A stretch of 20,619 bases of DNA, taken from positions 1 to 20,619 of the forward strand of contig CAJZDJ010000029.1 of assembly GCA_915063485.1 (NCBI GenBank). The letters are read 5' to 3'. Made by a program: the position numbers and the translations under genes. A model generated the notes under the pieces. The model did no database searches. It saw nothing but the letters and a program-made list of their open reading frames with translations, and had not been told where the DNA came from. How positions within the stretch are numbered: position 1 is the stretch's first letter; every line of letters begins with the position of its first letter. Positions 1-6,074 of the stretch are shown one piece after another. The DNA is from an uncultured Actinomyces sp. (GTDB lineage: Bacteria > Actinomycetota > Actinomycetes > Actinomycetales > Actinomycetaceae).

Positions 1-27
1 TATACTAATAGAGATCAATCTGATCAC

Positions 28-34
28 AAGGAGG
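28..34 (+). promoter_or_regulatory. Strong Shine-Dalgarno of the 65-aa gene
   Basis: AAGGAGG ends 8 nt before the ATG at 43. It is a near-perfect anti-16S match and supports the following small ORF as a translated gene. A TATACT hexamer at positions 1-6 could be its -10 box, but the window edge hides the rest. Confidence 0.7.
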
Positions 35-42
35 ACCAACTC

Positions 43-240
43 ATGGCCAACGATTCTGAATACTGGGAACCAGAAAATTCACACATAGAAGATTGGCAGC
101 CAGGGCAGGAACACTGGAAGCCCGGCGACAAGCGGCCTAAATTTTCTAGAAAAGAAATGAAGAAGGCTATTAAGAAGCGCGTGGAAGAGCTCGCAGCGGA
201 ATCCGAAGAGAGGGTTAATCGGCGCTACTCTTCCCACTGA
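43..240 (+). CDS. Small Trp-rich hypothetical protein (65 aa)
   Basis: I do not recognise this protein. The N-terminal half is acidic and carries three spaced Trp-Pro motifs (YWEP, DWQPG, HWKPGD) at about residues 7-27, which look like degenerate repeats of about ten residues. The C-terminal half (about residues 33-62) is Lys/Arg/Glu-rich and should form one charged amphipathic helix. No signal peptide, membrane segment or cysteine is present, so it should be cytoplasmic. The ATG has an excellent AAGGAGG ribosome site, which is the main reason to believe it is real. It lies alone on the plus strand, followed by 348 bp of hairpin-rich non-coding DNA and a convergent toxin gene. The minus-strand reading frame overlapping it has no such start signal. 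Function unknown; it may be the end of an operon entering from the left. Confidence 0.65.
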   Translation: MANDSEYWEPENSHIEDWQPGQEHWKPGDKRPKFSRKEMKKAIKKRVEELAAESEERVNRRYSSH

Positions 241-297
241 TGGGGTAGATGCACGTCGACAACAACCCAATACTAGGAACTTCCTAGCAAGCTCACT

Positions 298-329
298 CAT
301 CAGGGTTATTTTGCACAATACCCCTGATG
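298..329 (+). terminator. Stem-loop, probable terminator of the 65-aa gene
   Basis: The arms 298-310 and 317-329 pair over 13 positions with one T/C mismatch around a 6-nt loop (TTGCAC). It lies 57 bp after the stop of the small gene. There is no long T tract, so it is a weak intrinsic terminator at best. Confidence 0.4.
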
Positions 330-363
330 TTGGCAGATCCAATCTGCCTGATACACCCAAGTT

Positions 364-398
364 AAGCGGGTGGCCACCAATTACGGTAGCCACCCGCT
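364..398. repeat. 35-bp palindromic repeat, copy 1
   Basis: A 35-bp sequence identical at every base to 1940-1974. It is itself an inverted repeat: arms AAGCGGGTGGC and GCCACCCGCT(T), with an inner ACC/GGT pair and an AATTAC centre. In this copy the dyad extends to 363-400 (12-bp arms). The two copies are direct repeats that bracket the toxin pair at 549-bp scale distances on neither side but immediately outside its coding region and promoter. It could be a boundary or recombination site, a dispersed intergenic repeat, or a duplicated terminator. Confidence 0.85.
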
Positions 399-588
399 TA
401 CTTGCTACTCTGGGATTAGAAATGTCAGGGTGACACATAGAACATATGGGGATACCAGCAACGTGACATCCCCACAAACTAACAGACAAGCTGTTTTAAC
501 AGGAGTAACAGTTAACCGCTGTTTATAGTCTTGGGCTTACGAGGAGCTTAAACTAATCATAGACGAAAGCGAAGTATAAGCCTTAACC

Positions 589-1545
589 CTATAATTTAGG
601 GCCAGTTTTTCTTTCAATAGAATGTGACCGTGGTTGCCGCGCTTTTTTGTCACCGATCTCATGCGCTTTATTCTTTATCCCAGCAATCACGTCCGCTTTA
701 GTATGTAACTGCTTACCGTCGCCCCTAGCTAAAACATCCGCATGTTTAATACCATCTTGCACAATACCGGGCACACCCAACCTGACAGCACGCTCTTGAA
801 GTAAACCAATTCGCTCAATAACCGCAGCCCTATTAGCCACATTCCCACGCAAATTCTCAAGAACACCCACAGCCCCAACAGGCTTTAACCACTGACCACC
901 AACACCACGTTCATTGTCATAATGAACCACTCCAGCCCTATCAACAATACTAATACGCTTAACCGATAAATCAGCCTCAGCAGCACGTAAAGTTTTCGGC
1001 GTTCCTTCCAACCCAGCATTATGAGCCTCTAACGGAGTCCAACGTGCAGCTTGCCCCTCTTCTAAAGCATTAATATAACGCTCTAAACATCCACTCCACG
1101 ACTCTGCCGGACTAACCCCCAACACAATTAAATGAGTAGAAGCACCCGCCTCAGCAAACTGCCTAGTCGTATCTAAAGTTGTTTCCGGATTACGCAGCGT
1201 ACCTTCAACCACACAAGAATAACCATTCTCAGAGGCATAATCTAACGATTGCCTCACCAACCAGCCAGACAACTCAGCCGTCTCGCGCGGCATAACTTCC
1301 GGATCAGGCAACGCATATAACTTTTTATAATCCGGGTGAAATTTACGAAAATCATCACCAACAATCGACACAAAAGTTTGCCCCGAATAAAACGTCTTTA
1401 AAGACGCATCTAAAGCCCTAGTTTTACCCGCCCCAGGCTGGGCGCCAATCGAAACTAAAACCGGCGACACAGAAGGCGCCACACCACCAAAAAGGTCAGC
1501 TTTAGTGTATTTCCAGGCTTCCTGAGCAGTAACTGCATCAACCAT
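589..1545 (-). CDS. Zeta-toxin family kinase (318 aa)
   Basis: Zeta toxins phosphorylate UDP-N-acetylglucosamine using ATP or GTP and so poison peptidoglycan synthesis; some family members have other substrates. Visible here: a Walker A motif GAQPGAGKT at residues 34-42, the DDFRKFHP segment at 64-71 that supplies the catalytic Asp in this family, the VVEGTLRNP block at 112-120, and the ERYINALEEGQAARWT stretch around 155-170 typical of the helical Arg-rich region. The core fills about 1-215; the basic tail (about 225-318) is of unknown role. The ATG at 1545 lies 3 nt after the stop of the upstream small gene, and its ribosome site GGGGAG overlaps that gene's end, so the two are translationally coupled. 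Codon choice is more AT-rich than in the neighbours, suggesting acquisition. Family confident, substrate inferred. Confidence 0.85.
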   Translation of the reverse strand: MVDAVTAQEAWKYTKADLFGGVAPSVSPVLVSIGAQPGAGKTRALDASLKTFYSGQTFVSIVGDDFRKFHPDYKKLYALPDPEVMPRETAELSGWLVRQSLDYASENGYSCVVEGTLRNPETTLDTTRQFAEAGASTHLIVLGVSPAESWSGCLERYINALEEGQAARWTPLEAHNAGLEGTPKTLRAAEADLSVKRISIVDRAGVVHYDNERGVGGQWLKPVGAVGVLENLRGNVANRAAVIERIGLLQERAVRLGVPGIVQDGIKHADVLARGDGKQLHTKADVIAGIKNKAHEIGDKKARQPRSHSIERKTGPKL

Positions 1546-1548
1546 GGT

Positions 1549-1830
1549 TTACTCCCCTAGCACGTAGTTGATGTAACGCAACTCGTGCTTGAAAGCCTCC
1601 ATCATGGAAACTATCGCCGCACGATCATTAGAATCAACCGACTGACGCGCATCCCTCACTCTGCGCACTTCACCAGTCCAAAACTCAACCTGCTCTTCAT
1701 CACCCACATCATGCGCCGCATACCTCAACGCAACAAACTCACCCATAAGCCGCGTACCAGTTTCATAAAAAATGTCATACAAAACACTCAAATCAGTATC
1801 AGTCCAACGGCCCAAACTAACGTCAGCCAC
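1549..1830 (-). CDS. Candidate antitoxin partner of the zeta toxin (93 aa)
   Basis: I do not recognise the family. The protein is small, acidic and predicted all-helical (about three helices, residues roughly 9-45, 47-64 and 66-90), with no DNA-binding motif I can name. Its position, immediately upstream of the toxin with a 3-bp gap, is where epsilon-type antitoxins sit; those are also small three-helix proteins that block the toxin's nucleotide site. The antitoxin role is therefore inferred from context only. I place the start at GTG 1830 because AGGTG (1843-1839) lies 8 nt before it; an upstream in-frame GTG at 1848 would give 99 residues but has no ribosome site. Promoter and dyad are described separately. 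Confidence 0.6.
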   Translation of the reverse strand: MADVSLGRWTDTDLSVLYDIFYETGTRLMGEFVALRYAAHDVGDEEQVEFWTGEVRRVRDARQSVDSNDRAAIVSMMEAFKHELRYINYVLGE

Positions 1831-1851
1831 GAAAACCACACCTTTCACTAC

Positions 1852-1868
1852 ATGATGACATCATCATA
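1852..1868 (-). promoter_or_regulatory. Dyad over the toxin-pair promoter
   Basis: ATGATG A CATCAT (1852-1864) is a perfect 13-bp dyad. On the minus strand it overlaps a good -10 hexamer TATGAT (1868-1863), giving an expected transcription start near 1856 and a leader of about 26 nt before GTG 1830. I see no clear -35. An operator over the -10 and start point is the usual arrangement for toxin-antitoxin autoregulation; binding by either product is inference. Confidence 0.4.
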
Positions 1869-1939
1869 TCCCTACACGTCGACCTCTACAGGTTCACCTT
1901 CCCTGACGTTCTTATTAGGGGGCTATCGCTAACCCCAAC

Positions 1940-1974
1940 AAGCGGGTGGCCACCAATTACGGTAGCCACCCGCT
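1940..1974. repeat. 35-bp palindromic repeat, copy 2
   Basis: Identical over 35 bp to 364-398 and in the same orientation. Similarity stops abruptly at both ends. Here it lies between the toxin-pair promoter and the sialidase relic. Confidence 0.85.
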
Positions 1975-2106
1975 CATGCAGCTCTGACTTGTAGCTCTGC
2001 GCTTGCAGCTGTGCCACTGACGGCCGGCTGCTATTTTGCTGCTCTGCTCTAGCAGCCGCCGTCGCCTAGTAGATGCCGGCCCACTGCTAGTTGACTGCCG
2101 CTGCTA
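1975..2106. other. GCTG-rich non-coding spacer with strong hairpin
   Basis: No gene is seen. Near 1977-2015 there are about three degenerate 13-14 bp repeats built on GCAGCTCTG. At 2019-2063 a hairpin forms from GACGGC-C-GGCTGCTA and TAGCAGCC-GCCGTC (14 bp, one bulged base, 16-nt loop). Read on the minus strand it follows the sialidase fragment by 43 bp and may be the old gene's terminator, although no T tract follows. Confidence 0.5.
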
Positions 2107-2289
2107 CTACTTGGCGGCTTCAATCCATTCCAGCGGGATACGCGTGAAGTAAAGGCCTTGCATCTCACGCTCCCACAGCAGGCCCAGCGTGCCGTCAGGC
2201 AGGATAGTCATGCACTGGTAGACACCTAAAATTAATCCCAAATTTTCATCATAGTTGTATGATGTCTGTTGACACCAATGTTCTGCCAC
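2107..2289 (-). pseudogene. C-terminal fragment of a sialidase (exo-alpha-sialidase)
   Basis: Only about 60 codons remain. The segment YQCMTILPDGTLGLLWER followed by GLYFTRIPLEWI matches the last beta-propeller blade and end of BNR-type bacterial sialidases, which normally exceed 350 residues. All upstream parts (the catalytic Arg triad, Asp-box repeats, signal peptide) are missing. The open frame begins with GTG at 2289 without a ribosome site and runs into a stop at 2346, so it is not an intact small gene. The frame becomes AT-rich upstream of about 2225, which may mark the broken junction. A relic of a secreted sialic-acid-releasing enzyme is the best reading; a shorter unrelated small protein is the alternative. 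Confidence 0.55.
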
Positions 2290-2357
2290 ACAAACTGGTC
2301 GATGTCGACTATGTGCGTCCTGAAGACGGCAATGACGAGCTAATTAAGGAAGGCTAA
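2283..2357 (+). pseudogene. C-terminal tail of a lost plus-strand gene
   Basis: The frame ending at TAA 2355-2357 reads as a typical hydrophilic protein end (LVDVDYVRPEDGNDELIKEG), with normal codon use for this genome. It is 2 bp before the ATG of the DUF4862 gene and supplies that gene's ribosome site (AAGGAAGG). No start signal precedes it; upstream it is antisense to the sialidase fragment. I read it as the last 25-31 codons of a gene that once preceded the DUF4862 gene in one operon, removed by a deletion that also cut the sialidase. I do not recognise the family. An intact 31-residue peptide from ATG 2262 cannot be excluded. Confidence 0.4.
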
Positions 2358-2359
2358 AT

Positions 2360-3262
2360 ATGGCTACCCCTTTTGTTCTTGGAGCTTATGCTTCGCTTCC
2401 CGCCCCGGAGCTGGAGGCTGACTACTATCAGCTGCTAGCCGCTCAGCCTTGGGTTAGCGGCGTGGAGATTCCTTACCCCGGACAGTTGGCCACGCAGGCC
2501 CCGCTGCTGGCTAGCCGCCTGGCTAAGCACTGGGATTTCAACACTATTACCGCGATTCCGGGCACAATGCAGCACGTTTGGAAGGACGCTAACTTTGGTT
2601 TGGCTTCTCCCGACGACGCCGGCCGTCAGGCTGCTTTGGAATTCACCCGCTTACTGCACCGCGACTTGGGTCAGCTATGCGAGCTTTCTGGCCGCGCCCT
2701 GGTGGCGCGGGTGCAGCTACACTCGGCTCCTACTGGTTTAGCTGATGGCGATGCTTTTAAGCGTTCGCTTGAGCAGCTGCTGGGTTGGGACTGGTTTGGT
2801 GCCAAACTGGTGATTGAGCACTGCGATAAGTTCATTGAGCAGCGCAAACCTGAAAAGGGTTTCCTCTCGCTGGAAACTGAGATTGAGGTGGTCAGCCAGT
2901 TCGGTATTGGTTTGCACATTAACTGGGGCCGCTCTGTGGTGGAGGGGCGTCAGGCCGAAACCGCCTACCAGCATGTGCTTGCAGCCGGTGAGAGCGGGGT
3001 TTTGGATGGCTTGCTGTTCTCTGGCGCTGGCCCGGAAGAAACCCAGTATGGCTATGGCTGGATTGATGGTCACCTGCCGGCCCAGGTGGATGAGCCGACG
3101 TCGCTGATGAGTGAGGCGGAAATCAAACGTTGCGCTCACTTGGCCCTAAACCAGGGCTGCCACTATCTGGGGGCTAAGGTATGCGTACCCAAGCAGGCCA
3201 GCCTGGAGCAGCGCCTGGCGATGCTAACTAACATTTACCAGGCCTGCGAAATCACCAACTAG
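2360..3262 (+). CDS. DUF4862-like protein, putative TIM-barrel (300 aa)
   Basis: The protein resembles the DUF4862 family of actinobacteria, a group of about 300 residues with xylose-isomerase-like barrel features. Visible supports are the opening FVLGAYASLP, the acidic and aromatic patches VSGVEIPYPGQL (about 33-44), KLVIEHCDKF (about 149-158), GIGLHINWGRSVVEGR (about 182-197) and GLLFSGAGPE (about 217-226), each ending a predicted beta-strand with Glu, His, Asn or Ser that could face an active site. No signal peptide or membrane segment is seen. The reaction is unknown. As I recall, relatives occur near sialic-acid and sugar catabolism genes, which fits the neighbouring sialidase relic. The ATG at 2360 has the ribosome site AAGGAAGG at the end of the preceding relic. 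A strong hairpin follows the stop. Confidence 0.6.
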   Translation: MATPFVLGAYASLPAPELEADYYQLLAAQPWVSGVEIPYPGQLATQAPLLASRLAKHWDFNTITAIPGTMQHVWKDANFGLASPDDAGRQAALEFTRLLHRDLGQLCELSGRALVARVQLHSAPTGLADGDAFKRSLEQLLGWDWFGAKLVIEHCDKFIEQRKPEKGFLSLETEIEVVSQFGIGLHINWGRSVVEGRQAETAYQHVLAAGESGVLDGLLFSGAGPEETQYGYGWIDGHLPAQVDEPTSLMSEAEIKRCAHLALNQGCHYLGAKVCVPKQASLEQRLAMLTNIYQACEITN

Positions 3263-3268
3263 GTTTAC

Positions 3269-3321
3269 TTGATTAAAGCTGGCCTTTAACGCCCTAGGTT
3301 AAAGGCCAGCACCTTAATCAA
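3269..3321 (+). terminator. Long stem-loop after the DUF4862 gene
   Basis: An inner perfect 13-bp stem (GCTGGCCTTTAAC at 3278-3290, GTTAAAGGCCAGC at 3298-3310, 7-nt loop) is continued, after a small internal loop, by an outer 8-bp stem (TTGATTAA at 3269-3276, TTAATCAA at 3314-3321). It starts 6 bp after the stop codon. No T tract follows, as is common in actinobacteria. Confidence 0.65.
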
Positions 3322-3396
3322 TTCCTAAATAGGTTAATACCTAAACCTTTAGGCAATTCTCCAGAAGCCAAAAAGCTGGTGTAAAACCGCCCAATT

Positions 3397-3441
3397 CTGC
3401 GTGTGTGGGGCGAGTCTTTTCGACTCGCCCCACACACGCAG
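3397..3441. repeat. Perfect 20-bp hairpin upstream of the TPR gene
   Basis: Arms 3397-3416 and 3422-3441 pair at all 20 positions, with GTGTGTG/CACACAC outside, GGGCGAGTC/GACTCGCCC inside and a TTTTC loop. Its right end abuts a TTGACA hexamer. It may be a second terminator insulating the TPR gene from upstream transcription. The pknB terminator at 20498-20530 has the same GTGTGTG...CACACAC design. Confidence 0.7.
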
Positions 3442-3470
3442 TTGACAAAGATTTATCTGCTATACAGAAT
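3442..3470 (+). promoter_or_regulatory. Promoter of the TPR gene
   Basis: A consensus -35 TTGACA (3442-3447), a 17-bp spacer and a -10 CAGAAT (3465-3470; 4 of 6 consensus bases including the key A and final T). The start would be near 3477, leaving a leader of about 70 nt before ATG 3550. The ribosome site of that gene (AAAGAG, about 3537-3542) is weak. Confidence 0.5.
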
Positions 3471-3549
3471 TGGGAAACCACAAGAATACTTGTGTGACAC
3501 AGCTGTTATTACTTGTTGACCGTGATTATCCAAGAAAAAGAGCGTTTTT

Positions 3550-4536
3550 ATGTCTGCCGATAACGACTCCGCCGCACAGCTAGTACGCCAAGGTGAGCAG
3601 GCCCGCGAACAAGGCGATTTTGACGAAGCTTTTGACTTGTTTAATCAAGCATTAAAGCTTTACTGGGATATTGAAGATTCACAAAAAGAACAGATCGACT
3701 GCATTTACAACCTAGCTGATATTCTGCGCGATTATGGTGTACCGAAAAAAGCTAAGGTTTTCTATGATCTAGCCAAATCACTGGAGGATTTTGGACCTGA
3801 TCACATTGAAACCCTTAAGGCGCGTAACGAATTTGCGCATTTTTACCTAGATAGCAGGAATCTTTCGACATACGTTGACATAGAAGAGCGACTAGTTGCT
3901 GACAGTTTACGAGTTTTAGGGGCAGATAACATTGACACTATTACTTACTGCAGTAACCTTGCAATTGCCTACATATCTTTTGATAGGGCTCAAGAGGCTG
4001 TCAGTTTGTTAGAACAGGTGGTTGCTACCAGTACTAAGATTCGAGGTGCAGACCACAAAGATACCGTTTTCTTCCGCACTAACCTTGTTACCGCTTACGA
4101 AGCAGTTGAGCGATATGAAGAAGCTGAAGCTCTGCGCAAACAGGGGATTATTGAAAACAATTCAGATATAGCTGATGACGATCCTGTTAGGGTTAGTCTC
4201 CTCAACCAGTTGGCTGAAAAATTCGCGGCAAACAAGGATTTTGACTACGCTATTTCTGCATATGAAACGGCTATTTCGGAAAGTACCCGGATTTTTGGTG
4301 CAGAGCGCAAAACTACCTTTATTGCGCGCTATAACCATGCAGTCACTTACGCTGAAATAGAACAGATCGACAAGTCTATTTCTCTGTTGAAGCAGTTAAT
4401 TGCGGACATGAAGCAAACTTTAGAACCCGATGATCCTATTTTTGACAGGATGTACAAAGGCATCTGCGTCCTTTACGAAAACTTTGGAGGCGGCGAGGAA
4501 GTAGCCGCTCTGTTAGAGCAGCTAAAACACTCGTAG
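3550..4536 (+). CDS. TPR-repeat protein, kinesin-light-chain type (328 aa)
   Basis: A soluble all-helical scaffold. Tetratricopeptide pairs run through the whole chain: GDFDEAFDLFNQALKLY (about 22-38), CIYNLADILRDYG with AKVFYDLAKSLEDFG, TYCSNLAIAYISFDRAQEAVSLLEQVVATSTKIRG, FRTNLVTAYEAVERYEEAEALRKQG, LLNQLAEKFAANKDFDYAISAYETAISESTRIFG and ARYNHAVTYAEIEQIDKSISLLKQLI. The repeats are about 42 residues with the G-x-D/E-x-x-x-T link between hairpins typical of TPR_12 arrays. There is no signal peptide, membrane segment, enzymatic domain or NB-ARC module attached. It stands alone behind its own promoter, and its codon choice is more AT-rich than that of the flanking genes, hinting at acquisition or low expression. 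The binding partner cannot be read from the sequence. Confidence 0.75.
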   Translation: MSADNDSAAQLVRQGEQAREQGDFDEAFDLFNQALKLYWDIEDSQKEQIDCIYNLADILRDYGVPKKAKVFYDLAKSLEDFGPDHIETLKARNEFAHFYLDSRNLSTYVDIEERLVADSLRVLGADNIDTITYCSNLAIAYISFDRAQEAVSLLEQVVATSTKIRGADHKDTVFFRTNLVTAYEAVERYEEAEALRKQGIIENNSDIADDDPVRVSLLNQLAEKFAANKDFDYAISAYETAISESTRIFGAERKTTFIARYNHAVTYAEIEQIDKSISLLKQLIADMKQTLEPDDPIFDRMYKGICVLYENFGGGEEVAALLEQLKHS

Positions 4537-4554
4537 TCTGCTGGCTTGCGCCCT

Positions 4555-5424
4555 CTACTTTAGGTAGCTGCGCACCAGCTGGGTTACTACTGCGGCGCTG
4601 CGCGCGGCGGCTTCGTCAACCCCAATGTGGAAGTCTTCGCCAGCCTCGGGTCCACACAGGTCGGAGACGCCTCGCACGGAAATAAATGGCAGCGAGTAGG
4701 CTTCACACACCTGCGCTAGCGGGGTGGATTCCATATCGGTGCTGATGGCCTCGGGGAAGGCTGTGCGGGTGTCACCCACATTCGCGGCGGTCACAAAACT
4801 GTTGCCGGCCAGCATTTGGCCACTGTAGATTTTGGCGTTCGCGCTGGTGGGGGTGGCCGCGTTGAGTGCCGGGCTGGCTGCTAGGGCCATGTCGCGGGCG
4901 ACGTCGTCGCTGGAGTAAGTGGCGGGCATACCCGGCAGCTGGCCGCGTACGTAACCAAAAGCGGTGGCGTCGGCGTCGGTGTAGGCCAGAGTGGTGGAGA
5001 CGCAGACGTCGCCCACGGCGATGCCGGATTTGAGGCCACCTGCGGTGCCGGCGCTGACAACTAGCTGGGGCTGCTTGGAAACTAGGCTGATTACGCTGGT
5101 GAGGGCGGCTGTGGCGTTAGTGCCGCCGATCTTGGAGCGCACCAGCAGCACCGGGTAGCCTTCTGCGTCCGGGGTCTGGCTTGGCGCGCTTTCAGCGCCC
5201 GCCGCCTCAACAGAGCTTTCAGCGCCTGCCGCCTCAGCAGAGCCTTCAGTCGCGCTGACCGCCGGGCTTAACACGCGCGCGTAGACTGCCGCGTGGCCTA
5301 GCTGTAGCTGTTCCATGCCCACCTGGTCGATTTTGGCGGGCTCGGTTGCCGCCAGGAAGGGGGCCAGTTCCTCGTCCATGGCCACCTGAATGATCGGCGC
5401 AGTGTTGAAATTACAAGTTTTCAC
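4555..5424 (-). CDS. mtnN: 5'-methylthioadenosine/S-adenosylhomocysteine nucleosidase (289 aa)
   Basis: Cleaves adenine from S-adenosylhomocysteine and methylthioadenosine; the S-ribosylhomocysteine made is the LuxS substrate. Hallmarks: AMDEEL (15-20, with the conserved Glu), SAGTAGGL (124-131), the STDMES block (228-233, Glu232 for ribose binding) and RGVSDL (251-256, Asp255 as the catalytic acid). Cytoplasmic. The usual length is about 230; the extra length comes from an Ala/Glu/Ser-rich insert at about 55-88, between two core strands. Part of that insert is two tandem 27-bp units (5189-5215, 5216-5242) in the DNA. The start is GTG at 5424, with AGGAGAGG 8 nt upstream. It lies 20 bp after luxS and should share its transcript. 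The insert is probably a surface loop. Confidence 0.9.
   Translation of the reverse strand: MKTCNFNTAPIIQVAMDEELAPFLAATEPAKIDQVGMEQLQLGHAAVYARVLSPAVSATEGSAEAAGAESSVEAAGAESAPSQTPDAEGYPVLLVRSKIGGTNATAALTSVISLVSKQPQLVVSAGTAGGLKSGIAVGDVCVSTTLAYTDADATAFGYVRGQLPGMPATYSSDDVARDMALAASPALNAATPTSANAKIYSGQMLAGNSFVTAANVGDTRTAFPEAISTDMESTPLAQVCEAYSLPFISVRGVSDLCGPEAGEDFHIGVDEAAARSAAVVTQLVRSYLK
5189..5242. repeat. Two 27-bp tandem units inside mtnN
   Basis: Units 5189-5215 and 5216-5242 differ at only two visible positions. Being in frame, they double an Ala/Glu/Ser segment of the protein (AGAES-type motifs). A degraded partial third copy may follow. Confidence 0.75.
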
Positions 5425-5444
5425 GGCTCTGACCTCTCCTGGTT

Positions 5445-6074
5445 TCAGTTGGCGGGCTCGGTTGCCGCAGCTTGGGTTTCACTCACCGGCGTCTGGGCTT
5501 CACTTGCCTGTGCCTGGGCTTTGGCTGCCGGCGCCTCAGGTTCCCCCACAGCCTCAGGTTCACTCGCTGCCTCAGGTTCACCCACAGCTTGGGCCATGAC
5601 CTGCCCCCACACTGCGCGCTGCGCCAAGAATTGGCTTACTGCCTGCTGAGCGGCCTCTAGCGAATGGTTGGCGCCCCAACCACACTGAACTTCATTAGCT
5701 GCGGGCACCTGCTCAGCAGCCAGGATGTCGAGGAAAGTGGCCTCCAGGATCTGCATGAACTGTGGCGGCTCTAAACCTAGCGTGAGCGCATAGAAACCGG
5801 TCTGGCAGCCCATGGGTGAGAAGTCGATCAGTTTGTTGGTGTGGTTACGCATCAGCTCGGCGGTGAGATGCTCAATTGAGTGCACAGCCGGCATTTCTAG
5901 GTGTGCCTGGTTGGGCTGGGTAAAGCGAACATCGTATTTGACTAGCTCATCGCCACCGGGCAGGCGTTTGCGGTCGGCTACGCGCACGTAGGGGGCGCTG
6001 ACTAGGCGGTGGTCAAGGTTAAATGACTCCACGTTCATGCGCGGTTTAGCGACGCCGGGTTCCAATTCACTCAT
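5445..6074 (-). CDS. luxS: S-ribosylhomocysteine lyase LuxS with acidic Ala-rich tail (209 aa)
   Basis: Splits S-ribosylhomocysteine into homocysteine and DPD, the precursor of autoinducer AI-2. The zinc ligands His65 and His69 are in HSIEH (65-69) together with catalytic Glu68; the third ligand is Cys131 in [10 protein letters not shown]; catalytic Cys90 is in MGCQTGFY. Residues 1 to about 155 are a complete LuxS, including VESFNLDH near the N-terminus. The remaining 55 residues are a low-complexity Glu/Pro/Ala/Gln tail not found in ordinary LuxS, partly coded by three 18-bp tandem units (5533-5586). ATG 6074 has no ribosome site but has a -10 TAGACT exactly 6 nt upstream, so the mRNA is probably leaderless. 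It is the first gene of the luxS-mtnN pair. Confidence 0.92.
   Translation of the reverse strand: MSELEPGVAKPRMNVESFNLDHRLVSAPYVRVADRKRLPGGDELVKYDVRFTQPNQAHLEMPAVHSIEHLTAELMRNHTNKLIDFSPMGCQTGFYALTLGLEPPQFMQILEATFLDILAAEQVPAANEVQCGWGANHSLEAAQQAVSQFLAQRAVWGQVMAQAVGEPEAASEPEAVGEPEAPAAKAQAQASEAQTPVSETQAAATEPAN
5533..5586. repeat. Three 18-bp tandem units in the luxS tail
   Basis: Units 5533-5550, 5551-5568 and 5569-5586 each begin GCCTCAGGTTC; the first and third are near identical. They encode repeated EPEA blocks in the C-terminal tail. Confidence 0.8.

Larger units (their letters stand above)
241..588. other. Non-coding stretch dense in stem-loops
   Basis: No convincing gene is seen here. 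The stretch between the convergent 65-aa gene and the toxin gene holds at least six inverted repeats in a row: a 15-bp palindrome at 273-287 (CTAGGAA C TTCCTAG), a 13-bp stem with one mismatch at 298-329, a 7-bp perfect stem at 332-348 (GGCAGAT/ATCTGCC), the 12-bp stem of the duplicated repeat at 363-400, a 7-bp stem with a 14-nt loop at 447-474 (TGGGGAT/ATCCCCA), and small CTGTT/AACAG stems at 491-502 and 507-523. Some may simply be terminators for the two convergent genes; the number suggests more. Confidence 0.6.

Noticed and set aside
79..489. Minus-strand 136-codon open frame over the 65-aa gene and stem-loop region
   Set aside because: No ribosome site or family features, runs antisense to a gene with a strong AAGGAGG start, and covers the palindromes.
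1585..1932. Plus-strand 115-codon frame antisense to the candidate antitoxin
   Set aside because: Low-information composition (His/Thr/Ser), spans the opposing promoter and dyad; a shadow of the real minus-strand gene.
5390..5660. Plus-strand short frames opposite the luxS/mtnN junction
   Set aside because: Repetitive composition created by the tandem repeats of the true genes; no start signals.
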